A DNA stretch of 64,000 nt from Arthrobacter sp. Marseille-P9274 (GCF_946892675.1 NZ_CAMPOV010000003.1:62001-126000); one strand, 5' to 3'. Positions 1 through 9,359 are shown, numbered from the stretch's first letter. Notes: generated by a model not told the origin, from the sequence alone. Made by a program: numbers and translations.

Positions 1-225
1 CTCAGCCTCACCGCCGCCCGCGCCATTGAAAACGGCCTCTACCTCGCCGGCGCCTGCCAGTCCCCGCCCAACTCCATCGGACACAGCGTCGCCGTCAGCC
101 CGATGGGTGCTTCCCTGCAGCAACTCGGCACCGAGCCGGGCCTCGCCGTCGTCGATGTCCCGGTGGAGGCCATCGACACCACCCGTGCGGCATTCCCCAT
201 GCACCGCCAGCGCCGGCTGCGCTGA
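1..225 (+). CDS. Nitrilase-superfamily amidohydrolase, C-terminal part
   Basis: The gene enters from the left edge, so only the last 74 residues are visible. They read through RAIENGLYLAGACQ and SPPNSIGHS to a TGA. This is the usual final part of a carbon-nitrogen hydrolase: the strand after the catalytic Cys, a conserved Asn-Gly, a G-x-S loop, and the closing VDVPVEAID strand. Family members hydrolyse amides or nitriles with a Glu-Lys-Cys triad, but the triad lies outside the window, so the substrate cannot be told. No other gene shares its strand within 170 bases, so it probably ends a transcript. Confidence 0.75.
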   Translation, partial: LSLTAARAIENGLYLAGACQSPPNSIGHSVAVSPMGASLQQLGTEPGLAVVDVPVEAIDTTRAAFPMHRQRRLR

Positions 226-398
226 CCCGGCCCGCTGTGCGGGCAAAGCCCTGCTGAGGAGCCATCCCCGCCCCGCTCCGCCGTTCCTTGGGGGATGGCC
301 AGATGATGACGCGTCATGTATCGTATAACCGCCGCCTTGAACCGTTGGGGTTCTACTTGTACGGCGGCATGGGGAAAGACAAGGTTGGGGGACCTTCA

Positions 399-1052
399 AT
401 GTTGGGGAAAATCATCGCTGCCGTTTTCACGGCTGCCCTGCTGCTGGCCGGACTCGCGGTTCCGGCGGAAGCTGCAACCGTCTACAAGGCGTCGCTGCGC
501 ACCGCCGCACGCTCGCTGCCGGTAGCGGCGGAGAAGAACACCGGCTACGACCGGGACCGCTACTTCGGCGACTGGAAGGACACGAACCGGGACTGCCAGA
601 ACACGCGGGCCGAGGTGCTCATCCAGGAGTCGAAGGTCCGCACGACCTACACGACCTCGCGGCGCTGCACGGTCCGGAGCGGCAAGTGGGTCACGAACTG
701 GGACAACCGCACGCACTACTCGGCGTCGTCCGTGCAGATCGACCACCTCGTCCCGGTGCATGAGGCCTGGGGTTCCGGCGCCCGGTCCTGGTCGCAGGCC
801 CGCCGCGCCGCCTTCTACAACGACCTGGGCGACGGCCGCCTCCTGAACGCGCAGACGTCCAAGCTGAACTCGGCCAAGCAGGCCAAGGGCCCGGAGGACT
901 GGATGCCGGCCAGGAACCGCTGCAAGTACGTCGCGGACTGGGTCGCCATGAAGATCCGCTGGGGCCTGAAGGCGGACAGCCGGGAGCGCACGGCACTGAT
1001 CCGCCATGCCGACTCCTGCCCCGCGACGACCATCAAGGTCACCAGGGCCTGA
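399..1052 (+). CDS. Secreted HNH-type endonuclease (DUF1524-like)
   Basis: A 217-residue exported protein. Residues 1-26 form a signal peptide: Lys4, a hydrophobic run AAVFTAALLLAGLA and an AEA-A cleavage site. The mature part carries the HNH/DUF1524 pattern, with IDHLVPV at about 114-120 followed by His121. About 30 residues on comes LLNAQTSKLNSAK with the conserved Asn residues and Lys. Cys66, Cys90 and Cys175 could form disulfides outside the cell. Proteins of this class are usually metal-dependent nucleases that degrade DNA in the medium. The ATG at 399 is preferred because a G-rich ribosome site (GGGGGACC) precedes it and it opens directly on the signal peptide; in-frame ATGs at 288 and 369 would put charged residues before it. 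It stands alone and ends in the hairpin at 1074-1127. Confidence 0.85.
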   Translation: MLGKIIAAVFTAALLLAGLAVPAEAATVYKASLRTAARSLPVAAEKNTGYDRDRYFGDWKDTNRDCQNTRAEVLIQESKVRTTYTTSRRCTVRSGKWVTNWDNRTHYSASSVQIDHLVPVHEAWGSGARSWSQARRAAFYNDLGDGRLLNAQTSKLNSAKQAKGPEDWMPARNRCKYVADWVAMKIRWGLKADSRERTALIRHADSCPATTIKVTRA

Positions 1053-1073
1053 GTCCCTCCCGGCGGCAAGAGT

Positions 1074-1127
1074 ACGACGGCGGCGCGCGAGGGTCCGCAA
1101 CTTCGGAACCTCGCGCGCCGCCGTCGT
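1074..1127. terminator. Bidirectional hairpin terminator between convergent genes
   Basis: A perfect 19-bp inverted repeat: the left arm 1074-1092 begins ACGACGGCGGC and the right arm 1109-1127 ends GCCGCCGTCGT, with a 16-nt loop. It lies 22 bases past the nuclease stop and 8 bases past the stop of the minus-strand gene, so it can serve both. There is no U-tract. It is one of several hairpins in this window built on the same ACGACGGCGGC word. Confidence 0.8.
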
Positions 1128-1134
1128 TCGCGGA

Positions 1135-1959
1135 TTAAGGGACCAGGTACCGGCTGTCCCGGGCGTCCGTGATGAGCATGTGCCCGGGCGCGTGGCCGAT
1201 GGCCAGCGCGGGACGGGACTCCATCACCGCCGCCTGCGGGGTGACACCGCAGGCCCAGAACACCGGAACGTGGCCCTCGGGAATGCGCACCGGGTCGCCG
1301 AAGTCCGGCCTGGCCAGGTCAGCGATGCCCAGTTCCTCCGGGTTGCCCACATGCACGGGCGCGCCGTGCACGGCCGGGTAGCGGGAGGTGATCCGGACGG
1401 CGTCGGCGACCTGGGACGCGGGAACCGGGCGCATCGAGACCACGAGCGGGCCCGCCATCGATCCGGCCGGTTCGCAGCGGACGCCGGTCCGGTACATCGG
1501 CACGTTCACGTTCTGGTCGATGTGCGCGATGGAGATGCCGCCCTCGCGCAGCGCCGACTCGAAGGTGAACGAGCAGCCGACGATGAAGGTGACGAGGTCG
1601 TCCCGCCAGTACTGCGTGATGTCCGTCGGCTCGTCAACCTTCTGCCCGTCCCGGTAGACGGTGTAGCGCGGCACGTCGGTCCGGATATCGCCGCCGGCCA
1701 GCAGCGGTCCGCTGGTTTCGCCGGCGTCGAGCACGCCGAGGATCGGGCACGGCTTCGGGTTGCGCTGCGCGAAGAGCAGCACGTCGAACGCCAGATCCCG
1801 CGGCACGATGATGAGGTTGGCCTGGGCAAAGCCGCGCGACCAGCCGGCTGTGGGGACGGCCAGCCCGGAGCGGAAGGCGGCGCGCGCCTCGGCCGGAGAC
1901 AAAGCGCCGGGATCCGCGGGCAGGGTGACCGTGCTGATGGTGTCTTGCAGGTTGCTCAT
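1135..1959 (-). CDS. YcsI/DUF1445 putative hydro-lyase, D-glutamate cyclase-like
   Basis: A 274-residue soluble protein of the YcsI/DUF1445 family. Family marks are the N-terminal ARAAFRSG, the [11 protein letters not shown] motif, the central [11 protein letters not shown] with its conserved Cys, and the [10 protein letters not shown] end. Members are annotated as putative hydro-lyases, and the vertebrate D-glutamate cyclase that forms 5-oxo-D-proline contains a DUF1445 region. That fits the neighbouring 5-oxoprolinase genes. The start at 1959 has GGAG seven bases upstream. It begins 3 bases after the stop of the NRAMP-like gene, so the two are one minus-strand operon sharing the operator region at 3234-3315. 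The enzymatic role is inferred from family and context. Confidence 0.85.
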   Translation of the reverse strand: MSNLQDTISTVTLPADPGALSPAEARAAFRSGLAVPTAGWSRGFAQANLIIVPRDLAFDVLLFAQRNPKPCPILGVLDAGETSGPLLAGGDIRTDVPRYTVYRDGQKVDEPTDITQYWRDDLVTFIVGCSFTFESALREGGISIAHIDQNVNVPMYRTGVRCEPAGSMAGPLVVSMRPVPASQVADAVRITSRYPAVHGAPVHVGNPEELGIADLARPDFGDPVRIPEGHVPVFWACGVTPQAAVMESRPALAIGHAPGHMLITDARDSRYLVP

Positions 1960-1962
1960 GTT

Positions 1963-3174
1963 CTAGCTCCAGAATTGCGACAGGCCGGCCAGCGAATTCC
2001 AGCCGAGGTAGAGGGTCAGCAGCCAGGCAGCGCCGCCCAGGATCAGCAGCCACTTCGGATAGACGTAGCCGTGCAGCAGGTCGCGGCGGCGCCACGCCGC
2101 CCACAGCATGATGGCGAAACCGATGGGCAGGATCAGCCCGTTGAACGCGCCGGCGAAAATCAGCAGCTCCTGCGGAGCCTGGCCCACGAACAGGTAGATC
2201 ACGGCGCAGACGGCAATGAAGGCCACGATAATCAGGTTCCGCTTGCGCTCGGAGGTGGTGGTGCGGGTGATGAAGGAGACCGAGGTGTAGGCGGCGCCGA
2301 TGACCGAGGTCAGGGCGGCAGCCCAGAGGACGACGCCGAACATGCGCATGCCGATTTCACCCGCGGCAGCACCGAAGGCTTCGGCCGCCATGTTGTCGCT
2401 GGTCAGCGTCACGCCGCCGGCCACCACGCCGAGGATCGCCAGGAAGAGCAGCACCCGCATGAGGCCCGTGACCAGGATGCCCAGGACTGAGCTGCGGGAG
2501 ATCGCCTTGACGTTCTCGACGCCGTGCGCGCCGACGTCGAGCATGCGGTGGGCGCCGGCATAGGTGATGTAGCCGCCGACGGTACCGCCGATCAGCGTGG
2601 TGATGACGAGGAAGTCGACCTCCTCCGGCAGGAAGGTGTTCTTCAGTGCTTCTCCGAGGGGCGGGGCCGCGACGATGGCGACATAAAGCATCAGCAGGAT
2701 CATCAGGGCGCCGAGCAGCACAACGATCCGGTCGAGCGCCATGCCCGCCTTCTTGGAGAGGAAGACCAGGATCGCCACGATGGCCGAAACGGCCCCGCCA
2801 ATCTTCGGATCCACGCCCATCATGGCGTTGGCGCCGAGCCCGGTACCGGCAATGTTGCCGATGTTGAAGACCACGCCGCCCAGGAACACTAGGGCGGCCA
2901 GGAGCCAGCCGGCCCCGGGCAGCACCTTGTTGCCGAGTTCGTGTGCCCGCATCCCCGAGATGCCGATGATCCGCCAGACGTTGAGCTGCACGGCGATATC
3001 CACGAGGATCGACAGCAGGATGGCAAAGGCGAAGGCCGCGCCGAGCTGCACCGTGAAGACCGTGGTCTGGGTGATGAAGCCGGGGCCGATGGCGCTGGTG
3101 GCCATCAGGAACATGGCACCCATCAACGCAGTGCGTTTGAAGTTGGGACGCACCTTGGTGCTTGTCTTTTCCAT
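1963..3174 (-). CDS. NRAMP-family membrane transporter, YcsG-like
   Basis: A 403-residue membrane protein with about eleven hydrophobic segments and the NRAMP fold order, like Bacillus YcsG. True NRAMP metal carriers bind Mn or Fe through a DPGN motif in helix 1 and an MPH motif in helix 6. Here helix 1 reads [10 protein letters not shown], with Gly for the Asp and Phe for the Asn, and the helix 6 stretch reads [14 protein letters not shown], with no MPH. The metal site is therefore absent. With 5-oxoprolinase genes on both sides, import of 5-oxoproline or a related acid is a reasonable inference. It starts at 3174 behind GAGGGG and is the first gene of the leftward operon, divergent from pxpA. 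Confidence 0.85.
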   Translation of the reverse strand: MEKTSTKVRPNFKRTALMGAMFLMATSAIGPGFITQTTVFTVQLGAAFAFAILLSILVDIAVQLNVWRIIGISGMRAHELGNKVLPGAGWLLAALVFLGGVVFNIGNIAGTGLGANAMMGVDPKIGGAVSAIVAILVFLSKKAGMALDRIVVLLGALMILLMLYVAIVAAPPLGEALKNTFLPEEVDFLVITTLIGGTVGGYITYAGAHRMLDVGAHGVENVKAISRSSVLGILVTGLMRVLLFLAILGVVAGGVTLTSDNMAAEAFGAAAGEIGMRMFGVVLWAAALTSVIGAAYTSVSFITRTTTSERKRNLIIVAFIAVCAVIYLFVGQAPQELLIFAGAFNGLILPIGFAIMLWAAWRRRDLLHGYVYPKWLLILGGAAWLLTLYLGWNSLAGLSQFWS

Positions 3175-3233
3175 TGGTTTTCCCCTCTGGATCGGTGACA
3201 GCAGTCACACGGGCAATGGAGCGACCTTACAGT

Positions 3234-3315
3234 TTGTTGAACAATCTTGGCAAGCGATTGTTCAACAAAGAGGGCCTTCGCTAGTCACTCGCGACGGATC
3301 GCGATTGTTGAACAA
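3234..3315. promoter_or_regulatory. Three palindromic operators in the divergent pxp promoter
   Basis: Three copies of TTGTT(G/C)AACAA lie at 3234-3244, 3258-3268 and 3305-3315 between the divergent transporter and pxpA genes. The third extends to GATTGTTGAACAATC (3303-3317), with perfect 7-bp arms around one base. The T-n-G-T-nnn-A-C-n-A pattern is typical of FadR-type GntR sites. The obvious candidate protein is the GntR regulator at 7783-8472, which ends the same cluster. The first two centres are 24 bases apart, and the third is 47 bases further on. Confidence 0.75.
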
Positions 3316-3370
3316 TCTTCGAATGTGGTGCATGCTGGAACCAGGGAAACCAACGAGACGGGTGTCACAC

Positions 3371-4129
3371 ATGGCTATTATCGACCTCAACAGCGACGTG
3401 GGGGAATCCTTCGGCAACTGGGAAATGGGCGACGACGCGGCGATCTTCCGCTCCGTCTCCAGTGCCAACGTGGCCTGCGGTTTCCACGCCGGAGACCCGA
3501 GCACCATCGCCGGAACCTGCCGCGACGCGGTGGCCGCCGGAGTCACCATCGGCGCCCACGTGGGCTACCGGGACCTCGCGGGCTTCGGGCGGCGTTTCCT
3601 CGACTGCTCCCCCACGGAGCTGGCGGACGACGTGCTCTACCAGCTCGGCGCGCTGCAGGCGCTGACCCGGGCCGCCGGAGCGCAGATCCGCTACGTTAAG
3701 CCGCACGGCGCGCTGTACAACACGATCGTCCATCATGAGGCGCACGCCCAGGCCGTGGTCGACGCCGTGCGCGCCTTCGGCGGGGACCTGCCGCTGCTGC
3801 TGCTCCCGGGTTCGGTTGCCTTGGCCAAGGCCGCGGCCGCGGGACTCCGCGGTGTCGCCGAGGCCTTCGCCGACCGCGCCTACAACCCGGACGGCACGCT
3901 GGTCTCGCGCCGCGAGCCGGGGGCCGTCCTCCACGATACGGACATCGTCGTCGCCAACATGGTGCGGCTGGCGCAGACCGGCAAGATCACGGCCATCGAC
4001 GGCACCATCATCAGGGTGGACGCCGAAAGCATCTGCGTGCACGGCGACACCCCGGGCTCCGTCGCGATGGCGGCCGCCGTGCGCGCCGGCCTCGAGTCCG
4101 CCGGCGTGACGGTCCGGAGCTTTGCGTGA
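3371..4129 (+). CDS. pxpA: 5-oxoprolinase subunit A (LamB/YcsF family)
   Basis: A 252-residue cytosolic protein of the LamB/YcsF family, subunit A of the prokaryotic ATP-dependent 5-oxoprolinase that opens pyroglutamate to glutamate. The hallmark N-terminus [12 protein letters not shown] is at residues 3-14. It is followed by [11 protein letters not shown] with the conserved His, [19 protein letters not shown], and the late [14 protein letters not shown] motif. Length and motif order are as in the family. The ATG at 3371 opens the protein on the conserved motif; no strong ribosome site precedes it. Its stop overlaps the start of the pxpBC fusion by 4 bases, and transcription is probably controlled by the palindromes just upstream. 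Confidence 0.93.
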   Translation: MAIIDLNSDVGESFGNWEMGDDAAIFRSVSSANVACGFHAGDPSTIAGTCRDAVAAGVTIGAHVGYRDLAGFGRRFLDCSPTELADDVLYQLGALQALTRAAGAQIRYVKPHGALYNTIVHHEAHAQAVVDAVRAFGGDLPLLLLPGSVALAKAAAAGLRGVAEAFADRAYNPDGTLVSRREPGAVLHDTDIVVANMVRLAQTGKITAIDGTIIRVDAESICVHGDTPGSVAMAAAVRAGLESAGVTVRSFA

Positions 4130-5925
4130 GCGTGACGGCAATCCGGTTCGCCGGGCCGCGCGCGCTGCTGGTCGAGCTCTCCGGCCTGGAGTCCGTGCTG
4201 GCCCTGCACGCCCGCCTGACCTCCGACCCGCTGCCCGGCCAGCTCGACGTGCTGGCCGCGGCCTCCACCGTGCTGGTCCAGTGCGACACCCGCGCCCACG
4301 CCGTGGCGGCGAGGGCCGCCGTCGAACGGCTGGAGCTGGACCACGCCCCCGCCGCGACGGGTAAAACCATCGAAATTCCCGTGACGTACGACGGCGAGGA
4401 CCTCGCCGAGGTCGCGCGCCTCACCGGCCTCAGTCCCGAGGGTGTGGTCAACGCCCATACCGGGCAGGTCTGGACCGCGGCCTTCGGCGGCTTCGCCCCC
4501 GGCTTTGCGTACCTCACGGGCGAGGACAACACGCTCGACGTGCCGCGGCGCGCCACTCCGCGGACCGCCGTGCCGGCCGGGGCGGTGGCCCTGGCCGGCG
4601 GCTACTCCGCCGTCTATCCGCGCAAATCACCCGGCGGCTGGCAGCTGATCGGACACACCGGCAGCGTGCTGTGGGACGTCGGCCGGCCAAGTCCGGCGCT
4701 GATCCGCCCGCAGGACAAGGTCCGCTTCGTCGCCGTGCGGGAGTCGGCTGGTCCGGCTGGGTCTGCCCCGTCCGCGGAGGCTGCTTCGGCGGTATCGGAA
4801 GTGCCCTCCGAGCACGCGTCTGCCGCGGCTGCTTTCGCCGGTGCTGCTTCCACCGGTGCTGCTTCCGCCGAGGGCGGCACGTCCGCGGCGGAGCCCGCTC
4901 CCCCGCGGAGGGATTCCGCCGGCTCGCTCGAGGTGGTTTCCGCCGGCCTGCAGTCGCTGGTGCAGGACCTCGGCCGGCCGGGCATGGGCAACCTCGGCGT
5001 AGGCAGTTCCGGCGCCCTCGACGTGCCGGCCGCGCGCCAGGCGAACCGGCTGGCGGGCAACTCCCCCGGGGACGCCGTCGTCGAAAATCTCTTTGGCTCG
5101 CTGGTCCTGCGGGCCCGCGGTGACCAGGTCCTCGCGGTCACCGGTGCCCGCGTGGAGCTGGACATCGCTCCGTCCGGACGGCGTCCCGCGCAGGACGCGC
5201 CCTTTGCCCTGCTCGACGGCGAGACCCTGTCCCTCGGGCCGGCGACCGCCGGGCTGCGTGCGTACGTCGCAGTGCGCGGCGGGATCGAGCTGGCCGCGGA
5301 GCTGGGGAGCCGCTCCAGTGACACGATGTCCGGACTAGGCCCCGCCCCGCTGGAGGCCGGGTCCGTCCTGCCGGTGGGCGACGCCGGCAGCGGGCACGTC
5401 GTCGGCACGCCGGAACCCTCCGTTCTGCGGGTCTCCCCCGGCGAAACAGCCCTGCTGCGCATCACGCCCGGCCCCCGCGACGACTGGTTCGGCCAGGCCG
5501 GGCTCGACCGGCTCACCGGGCAGGACTGGGTGTCCGGCTCGGCCTCGGACCGGATCGGCGTCCGCTTGGAACTGCCGGCCGCCGAGGGGGCAGCTCCAGC
5601 CGGCGGCGGCAGCGGGACGCCGATCGGCGACCTCACGGGGCCGCCGGCGCCGTTGGAGCGGATCCGGGACGGCGAGCTGCAAAGCGAGGGCACCGTTGCC
5701 GGAGCCCTGCAGGTTCCGCCGTCCGGGCTGCCCGTGTTGTTCCTTGCCGACCATCCGGTCACGGGCGGCTATCCCGTGATTGCCGCCGTGGTTCCCGAGG
5801 ACCTGCCGGTGGCCGCCCAGCTGCCGCCCGGCAGCACCGTCCGCTTCGTCCTGGTCGACCCGGACACCCTGCTTTCCGCCGGCAGCGCCGGCACTTCGAC
5901 TCAGCCGGAAAGGTACCGCGCATGA
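4126..5925 (+). CDS. pxpBC: Fused 5-oxoprolinase subunits B and C
   Basis: A 599-residue fusion. Residues 1 to about 205 match PxpB/KipI: an [10 protein letters not shown] strand, [11 protein letters not shown] and the [21 protein letters not shown] region. Residues from about 267 to 590 match PxpC/Kip[30 protein letters not shown] and the closing [14 protein letters not shown]. Between them, residues 206-265 form an Ala/Ser/Gly-rich low-complexity linker. B and C are normally separate chains that join PxpA in the ATP-dependent 5-oxoprolinase; Arthrobacter-like bacteria sometimes fuse them. The GTG at 4126 overlaps the pxpA stop (GTGA). The 3' end overlaps the carboxylase start by 4 bases, which implies translational coupling throughout. 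Confidence 0.92.
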   Translation: MSVTAIRFAGPRALLVELSGLESVLALHARLTSDPLPGQLDVLAAASTVLVQCDTRAHAVAARAAVERLELDHAPAATGKTIEIPVTYDGEDLAEVARLTGLSPEGVVNAHTGQVWTAAFGGFAPGFAYLTGEDNTLDVPRRATPRTAVPAGAVALAGGYSAVYPRKSPGGWQLIGHTGSVLWDVGRPSPALIRPQDKVRFVAVRESAGPAGSAPSAEAASAVSEVPSEHASAAAAFAGAASTGAASAEGGTSAAEPAPPRRDSAGSLEVVSAGLQSLVQDLGRPGMGNLGVGSSGALDVPAARQANRLAGNSPGDAVVENLFGSLVLRARGDQVLAVTGARVELDIAPSGRRPAQDAPFALLDGETLSLGPATAGLRAYVAVRGGIELAAELGSRSSDTMSGLGPAPLEAGSVLPVGDAGSGHVVGTPEPSVLRVSPGETALLRITPGPRDDWFGQAGLDRLTGQDWVSGSASDRIGVRLELPAAEGAAPAGGGSGTPIGDLTGPPAPLERIRDGELQSEGTVAGALQVPPSGLPVLFLADHPVTGGYPVIAAVVPEDLPVAAQLPPGSTVRFVLVDPDTLLSAGSAGTSTQPERYRA

Positions 5926-7655
5926 AGAAGGTCCTGATCGCCAACCGCGGCGAGATCGCCGTACGAGTGGCGCGCGCCTGCGCCGATGCCGGGCTCGCGT
6001 CCGTGGCCGTGTACTCCGATCCCGACGCCGATGCACTCCACGTCCGCCGCGCCGACGAAGCCTACGCATTGGGCGGGCGCAGCGGGCAGGAAACCTACCT
6101 GGACATCGGCAAACTGATCGAGGCGGCCCGTCGCTCCGGCGCCGACGCCGTCCACCCCGGCTACGGTTTCCTCTCGGAAAACGCCGACTTTGCCGCGGCG
6201 GTCCTGGAGGCCGGCCTGACCTGGATCGGCCCCTCCCCGCAGTCCATCCGCGACCTGGGCAACAAGGTCACCGCCCGGGAGATTGCCGTGCGGGCCGGAG
6301 CGCCGCTGGTGCCCGGCAGCGACGGTCCCGTCGAGAGCGGTGCCGAGGTGATGGCGTTCGCGGAGGAGTACGGCCTGCCGGTGGCCATCAAGGCGGCGTT
6401 CGGCGGCGGCGGCCGCGGCCTGAAGATCGCGCGCCGGATGGAGGACATCGAGGACGCCTTCGATTCCGCCGTCCGCGAGGCCACGGTGGCCTTCGGCCGG
6501 GGCGAATGCTTCGTGGAGCGCTTCCTCGACAAGCCCCGGCACGTGGAAGCCCAGGTCTTGGCGGACATGCACGGCAACGTGGTCGTCGTCGGCACGCGCG
6601 ACTGCTCGCTGCAGCGCCGCAACCAGAAGCTCGTCGAGGAAGCCCCGGCCCCGTTCCTGACCGAGGAGCAGCGCCAGCTGATCCATGACTCGGCCAAGGC
6701 CATCTGCCGCGAGGCCGGGTACCACGGCGCCGGCACCGTCGAGTACCTGGTTGCCAATGACGGGACCATCTCCTTCCTCGAGGTGAACACCCGCCTGCAG
6801 GTGGAGCACCCCGTTACGGAGGAGACCACCGGCGTCGACCTGGTGCGCGAACAGTTCCGCATTGCTGACGGCGAGCCCCTGACCCTTACACAGGACCCGG
6901 AACCGCATGGCCACGCCTTCGAGTTCCGGCTCAACGCGGAGGATCCCGCCCGCGGCTTCCTGCCAGGACCGGGCACCATCGCCGCCTTCGAACCGCCCAC
7001 CGGCTCCGGCATCCGCGTGGATTCCGGCGTCCGCAGCGGGTCCACGGTTCCCGGCGACTATGACTCGCTGATGGCGAAGCTCATCGTGCACGGCGCCGAC
7101 CGCGCGCAGGCGCTGAACCGGGCCCGGGTGGCACTGGACGAGATGCGCATCGCCGGGCTTCCCACCGTGCTGCCCTTCCACCGGGCGGTGGTCCGGGACG
7201 CAGCCTTCACCAAGACCGAGGCCTTCGGCGTCTACACCACCTGGATCGAGACGGAGTTCGCGGCGGCCCTCGAGGCGTCCCCGGAGATCGCGGCGGCTGA
7301 GCCCGGCAGCGAGCGCACCGAACTGACGGTCGAAGTCGACGGCAAGGCGCTGTGCCTCGGCCTGCCCGCCCGCCTGCTCGAGTCGCTGCTGCATGGCGGC
7401 GGCAGCGCCCCGGTCCAGGCCGCCGCGGAGGAGACGCACCAGGCGGAGGTTCTGCGGGCGCCGATGAACGGCAACCTGGTCAAGTGGGTCGCGGAGGACG
7501 GCGCTGCACTCGCCGCGGGCGACCCGGTGGCCGTCGTCGAGGCAATGAAAATGGAGACCACCATCGCCGCCCACCGGCCGGGCACTCTGGCGCGCGGAGA
7601 GCAGCAGCCCGGCACCGCCGTCGTCCGGGGTGAAGCACTTGGTAGCATCGGGTAG
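5922..7655 (+). CDS. Biotin carboxylase fused to biotin carrier protein
   Basis: A 577-residue fusion. The N-terminal 450 residues are a biotin carboxylase: [14 protein letters not shown] at the start, [10 protein letters not shown], the ATP-grasp glycine loop [10 protein letters not shown], and the [10 protein letters not shown] catalytic motif. The last 75 residues are a biotinyl domain with EAMKMET, whose biotin acceptor is Lys543. Such a chain is the alpha subunit of acyl-CoA carboxylases and needs a separate carboxyltransferase, but none lies in the cluster. It is co-translated with pxpBC (ATGA overlap). Biotin carboxylase/BCCP genes often sit beside 5-oxoprolinase genes in bacteria, so a link to pyroglutamate use or a partner encoded elsewhere is possible. 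Confidence 0.9.
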   Translation: MKKVLIANRGEIAVRVARACADAGLASVAVYSDPDADALHVRRADEAYALGGRSGQETYLDIGKLIEAARRSGADAVHPGYGFLSENADFAAAVLEAGLTWIGPSPQSIRDLGNKVTAREIAVRAGAPLVPGSDGPVESGAEVMAFAEEYGLPVAIKAAFGGGGRGLKIARRMEDIEDAFDSAVREATVAFGRGECFVERFLDKPRHVEAQVLADMHGNVVVVGTRDCSLQRRNQKLVEEAPAPFLTEEQRQLIHDSAKAICREAGYHGAGTVEYLVANDGTISFLEVNTRLQVEHPVTEETTGVDLVREQFRIADGEPLTLTQDPEPHGHAFEFRLNAEDPARGFLPGPGTIAAFEPPTGSGIRVDSGVRSGSTVPGDYDSLMAKLIVHGADRAQALNRARVALDEMRIAGLPTVLPFHRAVVRDAAFTKTEAFGVYTTWIETEFAAALEASPEIAAAEPGSERTELTVEVDGKALCLGLPARLLESLLHGGGSAPVQAAAEETHQAEVLRAPMNGNLVKWVAEDGAALAAGDPVAVVEAMKMETTIAAHRPGTLARGEQQPGTAVVRGEALGSIG

Positions 7656-7681
7656 CCGGCCCCAGGCCGCACCTCAAACGA

Positions 7682-7731
7682 TTGGCCTGTAGTGGCTGGC
7701 TTGGCCGCCCTATCCAGCCACTACAGGCCAA
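7682..7731. terminator. 18-bp perfect inverted repeat, likely terminator
   Basis: Arms 7682-7699 (TTGGCCTGTAGTGGCTGG) and 7714-7731 are perfect complements around a 14-nt loop, 26 bases past the carboxylase stop and 51 bases before the GntR start. No T-tract follows. It may end the pxp transcript or set a lower level for the GntR gene. An operator role is less likely because the arms are long and the loop is wide. Confidence 0.65.
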
Positions 7732-7782
7732 CAGATCCGCAATTGCAGGCCCGGTTCGACCGGCGAGGGATGGGACGAACGG

Positions 7783-8472
7783 ATGAAGGCACCGCTGGCG
7801 GGGATGACCGCACGGAGCGAGGCGACGCATGCGCACACGGCGGCGTGGGTGGCCGAGTCGCTGCGCATCCGCATCGCGGAAGGCCAGCTGCTGCCCGGCT
7901 CCAAGCTGTCCGAACAGGCGCTGGCCACGTCCTTCGGGGTCTCCCGCAACACGCTGCGCGAAGCCTTCACCGTCCTCGCGGGCGAACACGTCGTCACCCG
8001 CATCCCCAACCGCGGCGTCATCGTGACCTCGCCCGGTCCCGAGGGCGTGCGCGAGATCTACAGTGTGCGGCGGATCCTCGAGCCTGCCGCGGTCCGCTGG
8101 GGTGAGGACGTGGACGTGGATGCGCTGGCAGCGATTGTCGCCGATGCCCGGGAGGCGCGGGAGCGCGGCGACGTCGCCGAGATGGCCGGCGCCAACCAGC
8201 GCTTCCACGAGACCCTGATCCGCGGCACCGGCAGCAAGCTGCTGCAGGAACTCATGACCCGCGTGCTGGCGCAAATGCGCCTGGTCTTCCACACGATGAG
8301 CCAGACCCCGGATTTCCACAGCCACTACGTGGAGCAGAACGCCGGGCTCGTGGCGCTGCTCGCGAGCGGGCGCCGGGAAGAGGCGGCCGATACGCTGCGC
8401 GGCTACCTGGACCAGGCCGAGGCCGAACTGCTGGAGCACCTCGGCGCGGAGCCGGCTGCCAAACGCGCGTGA
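7783..8472 (+). CDS. GntR-family regulator, FCD subfamily
   Basis: A 229-residue regulator. The N-terminal winged helix (residues about 14-75) has AWVAESLRIRIAEGQLLPGSKL and the recognition segment FGVSRNTLREAF. Residues about 85-215 form an FCD ligand domain with VRRILEPAAVRW, the NQRFHETLIRG motif and a late HYVEQNAGLVALL; its His residues usually bind a metal that holds a carboxylate ligand. The position at the end of the 5-oxoprolinase cluster, and GntR-type palindromes in that promoter, suggest it senses pyroglutamate or a related acid. The start at 7783 follows a GGGACGAACGG stretch. Confidence 0.9.
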   Translation: MKAPLAGMTARSEATHAHTAAWVAESLRIRIAEGQLLPGSKLSEQALATSFGVSRNTLREAFTVLAGEHVVTRIPNRGVIVTSPGPEGVREIYSVRRILEPAAVRWGEDVDVDALAAIVADAREARERGDVAEMAGANQRFHETLIRGTGSKLLQELMTRVLAQMRLVFHTMSQTPDFHSHYVEQNAGLVALLASGRREEAADTLRGYLDQAEAELLEHLGAEPAAKRA

Positions 8473-8567
8473 ACTTCCCTCGCTTCGGCGCTCCTTCCCT
8501 GCTTTAAGCTTCAAGCGACCCGCTGACCTGCGCGTTTGGAAAGGGCGACCTTGAAGGAAGGGAAGTT
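8472..8567. terminator. Possible nested inverted repeats between convergent GntR genes
   Basis: Two nested pairs lie between the convergent regulators: AACTTCCCT (8472-8480) with AGGGAAGTT (8559-8567), and CTTCAAG (8509-8515) with CTTGAAG (8550-8556). The spacing is wide and the fold is imperfect, so termination here is only a possibility. Confidence 0.3.
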
Positions 8568-8599
8568 GGAGCCCTTGGCCTGTGGCGTGCCGGGCCGGG

Positions 8600-9259
8600 C
8601 TACCCGACGAGGACCTTCGCCGCGCCGTCCATGTGCTCGGTGATCGCCTCGCTGGCCTTGGCCGCGTCGCCGGTTTCGATGGCGTCCACGATGTCGCCGT
8701 GCCGTTTGACGCTCATGTTCTGTGCCGCGCGTTCGAAGCCGGCGAACATGATGGACATGCGGATGTTGCCTTCCAGTGAGCCCCAGGAGTGCAGCAGCGT
8801 CTCGTTGCCGGTCAGCCTGCAGAGGGTCCGGTGGAAGTTCAGGTCCGCCTCGATCCGATCCTCCAGGCCGTCCTTGCTGGCCCGTTCCATCTCGTCCAGC
8901 GCGCGGCGCAGTTCCTTGATGACCTGGGCGCGGTCCTCCAGTGCGCAGAGCTCGCGCGCGGCCAGGGACTCGAGCGCGGCCCGGACCGAGAAGATGTCCC
9001 GGATTTCCTTGGCATCCAGGTGGCGGACCGACAGCCGGCCCCGCGGCCCGGCGGAGATCAGCCCCTCCTGCTGCAGCTGCCGCATGGCCTCCCGCAGGGT
9101 GCCGCGGCTGATCTGCAGGGTTTCGGACAGCTCGGTTTCCACCAGGTGGGTCCCGGGTGCGATCTCGCCGGTGGTGATGGCGCGGCGCAGAGCGGCCAGG
9201 GCCTGCTGCCGGAGGCTGGTCTTTTCAAGTCCCAGCAGCGACATCGATTCTGTAGCCAT
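8600..9259 (-). CDS. GntR-family regulator, FCD subfamily
   Basis: A 219-residue regulator with a winged helix at residues about 10-75 (LRQQALAALRRAITTGEI, then ISRGTLREAMRQLQ) and an FCD domain at about 85-215 (SVRAALESLAAREL, DLNFHRTLCRLTGN, RHGDIVDAIETGD). The ATG at 9259 is chosen because GAGG sits 9 bases upstream; the ATG nine bases further upstream has GAGG directly against it. It reads toward its convergent GntR neighbour and heads the polyol gene set. The TGTTGAC-type operators at its own promoter and at 12808-12911 make it the likely repressor of the transketolase, carrier, isomerase and kinase genes. Confidence 0.9.
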   Translation of the reverse strand: MATESMSLLGLEKTSLRQQALAALRRAITTGEIAPGTHLVETELSETLQISRGTLREAMRQLQQEGLISAGPRGRLSVRHLDAKEIRDIFSVRAALESLAARELCALEDRAQVIKELRRALDEMERASKDGLEDRIEADLNFHRTLCRLTGNETLLHSWGSLEGNIRMSIMFAGFERAAQNMSVKRHGDIVDAIETGDAAKASEAITEHMDGAAKVLVG

Positions 9260-9288
9260 CGTTTTCATCCTCGGGCGCTTGGAAACAC

Positions 9289-9317
9289 GACTGTTGACAG
9301 TTGCCATGTTAACAGTC
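9289..9317. promoter_or_regulatory. Operator upstream of the GntR gene (autoregulation site)
   Basis: GACTGTT (9289-9295) and AACAGTC (9311-9317) form 7-bp arms, and the left half contains CTGTTGACAG (9291-9300). The same word recurs in the operators at 12808-12911. It sits 30-58 bases upstream of the GntR start, where it could cover the promoter. Confidence 0.6.
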
Positions 9318-9359
9318 GGCCGGACGGCTGTCGCCGGTGCGAGCTCCATGCCGTCCCCG

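Noticed and set aside
1006-2490. Long plus-strand open frame (494 codons)
   Set aside because: It lies opposite the DUF1445 and NRAMP-like genes, is made of Arg/Gly/His-rich shadow code and has no ribosome site or domain.
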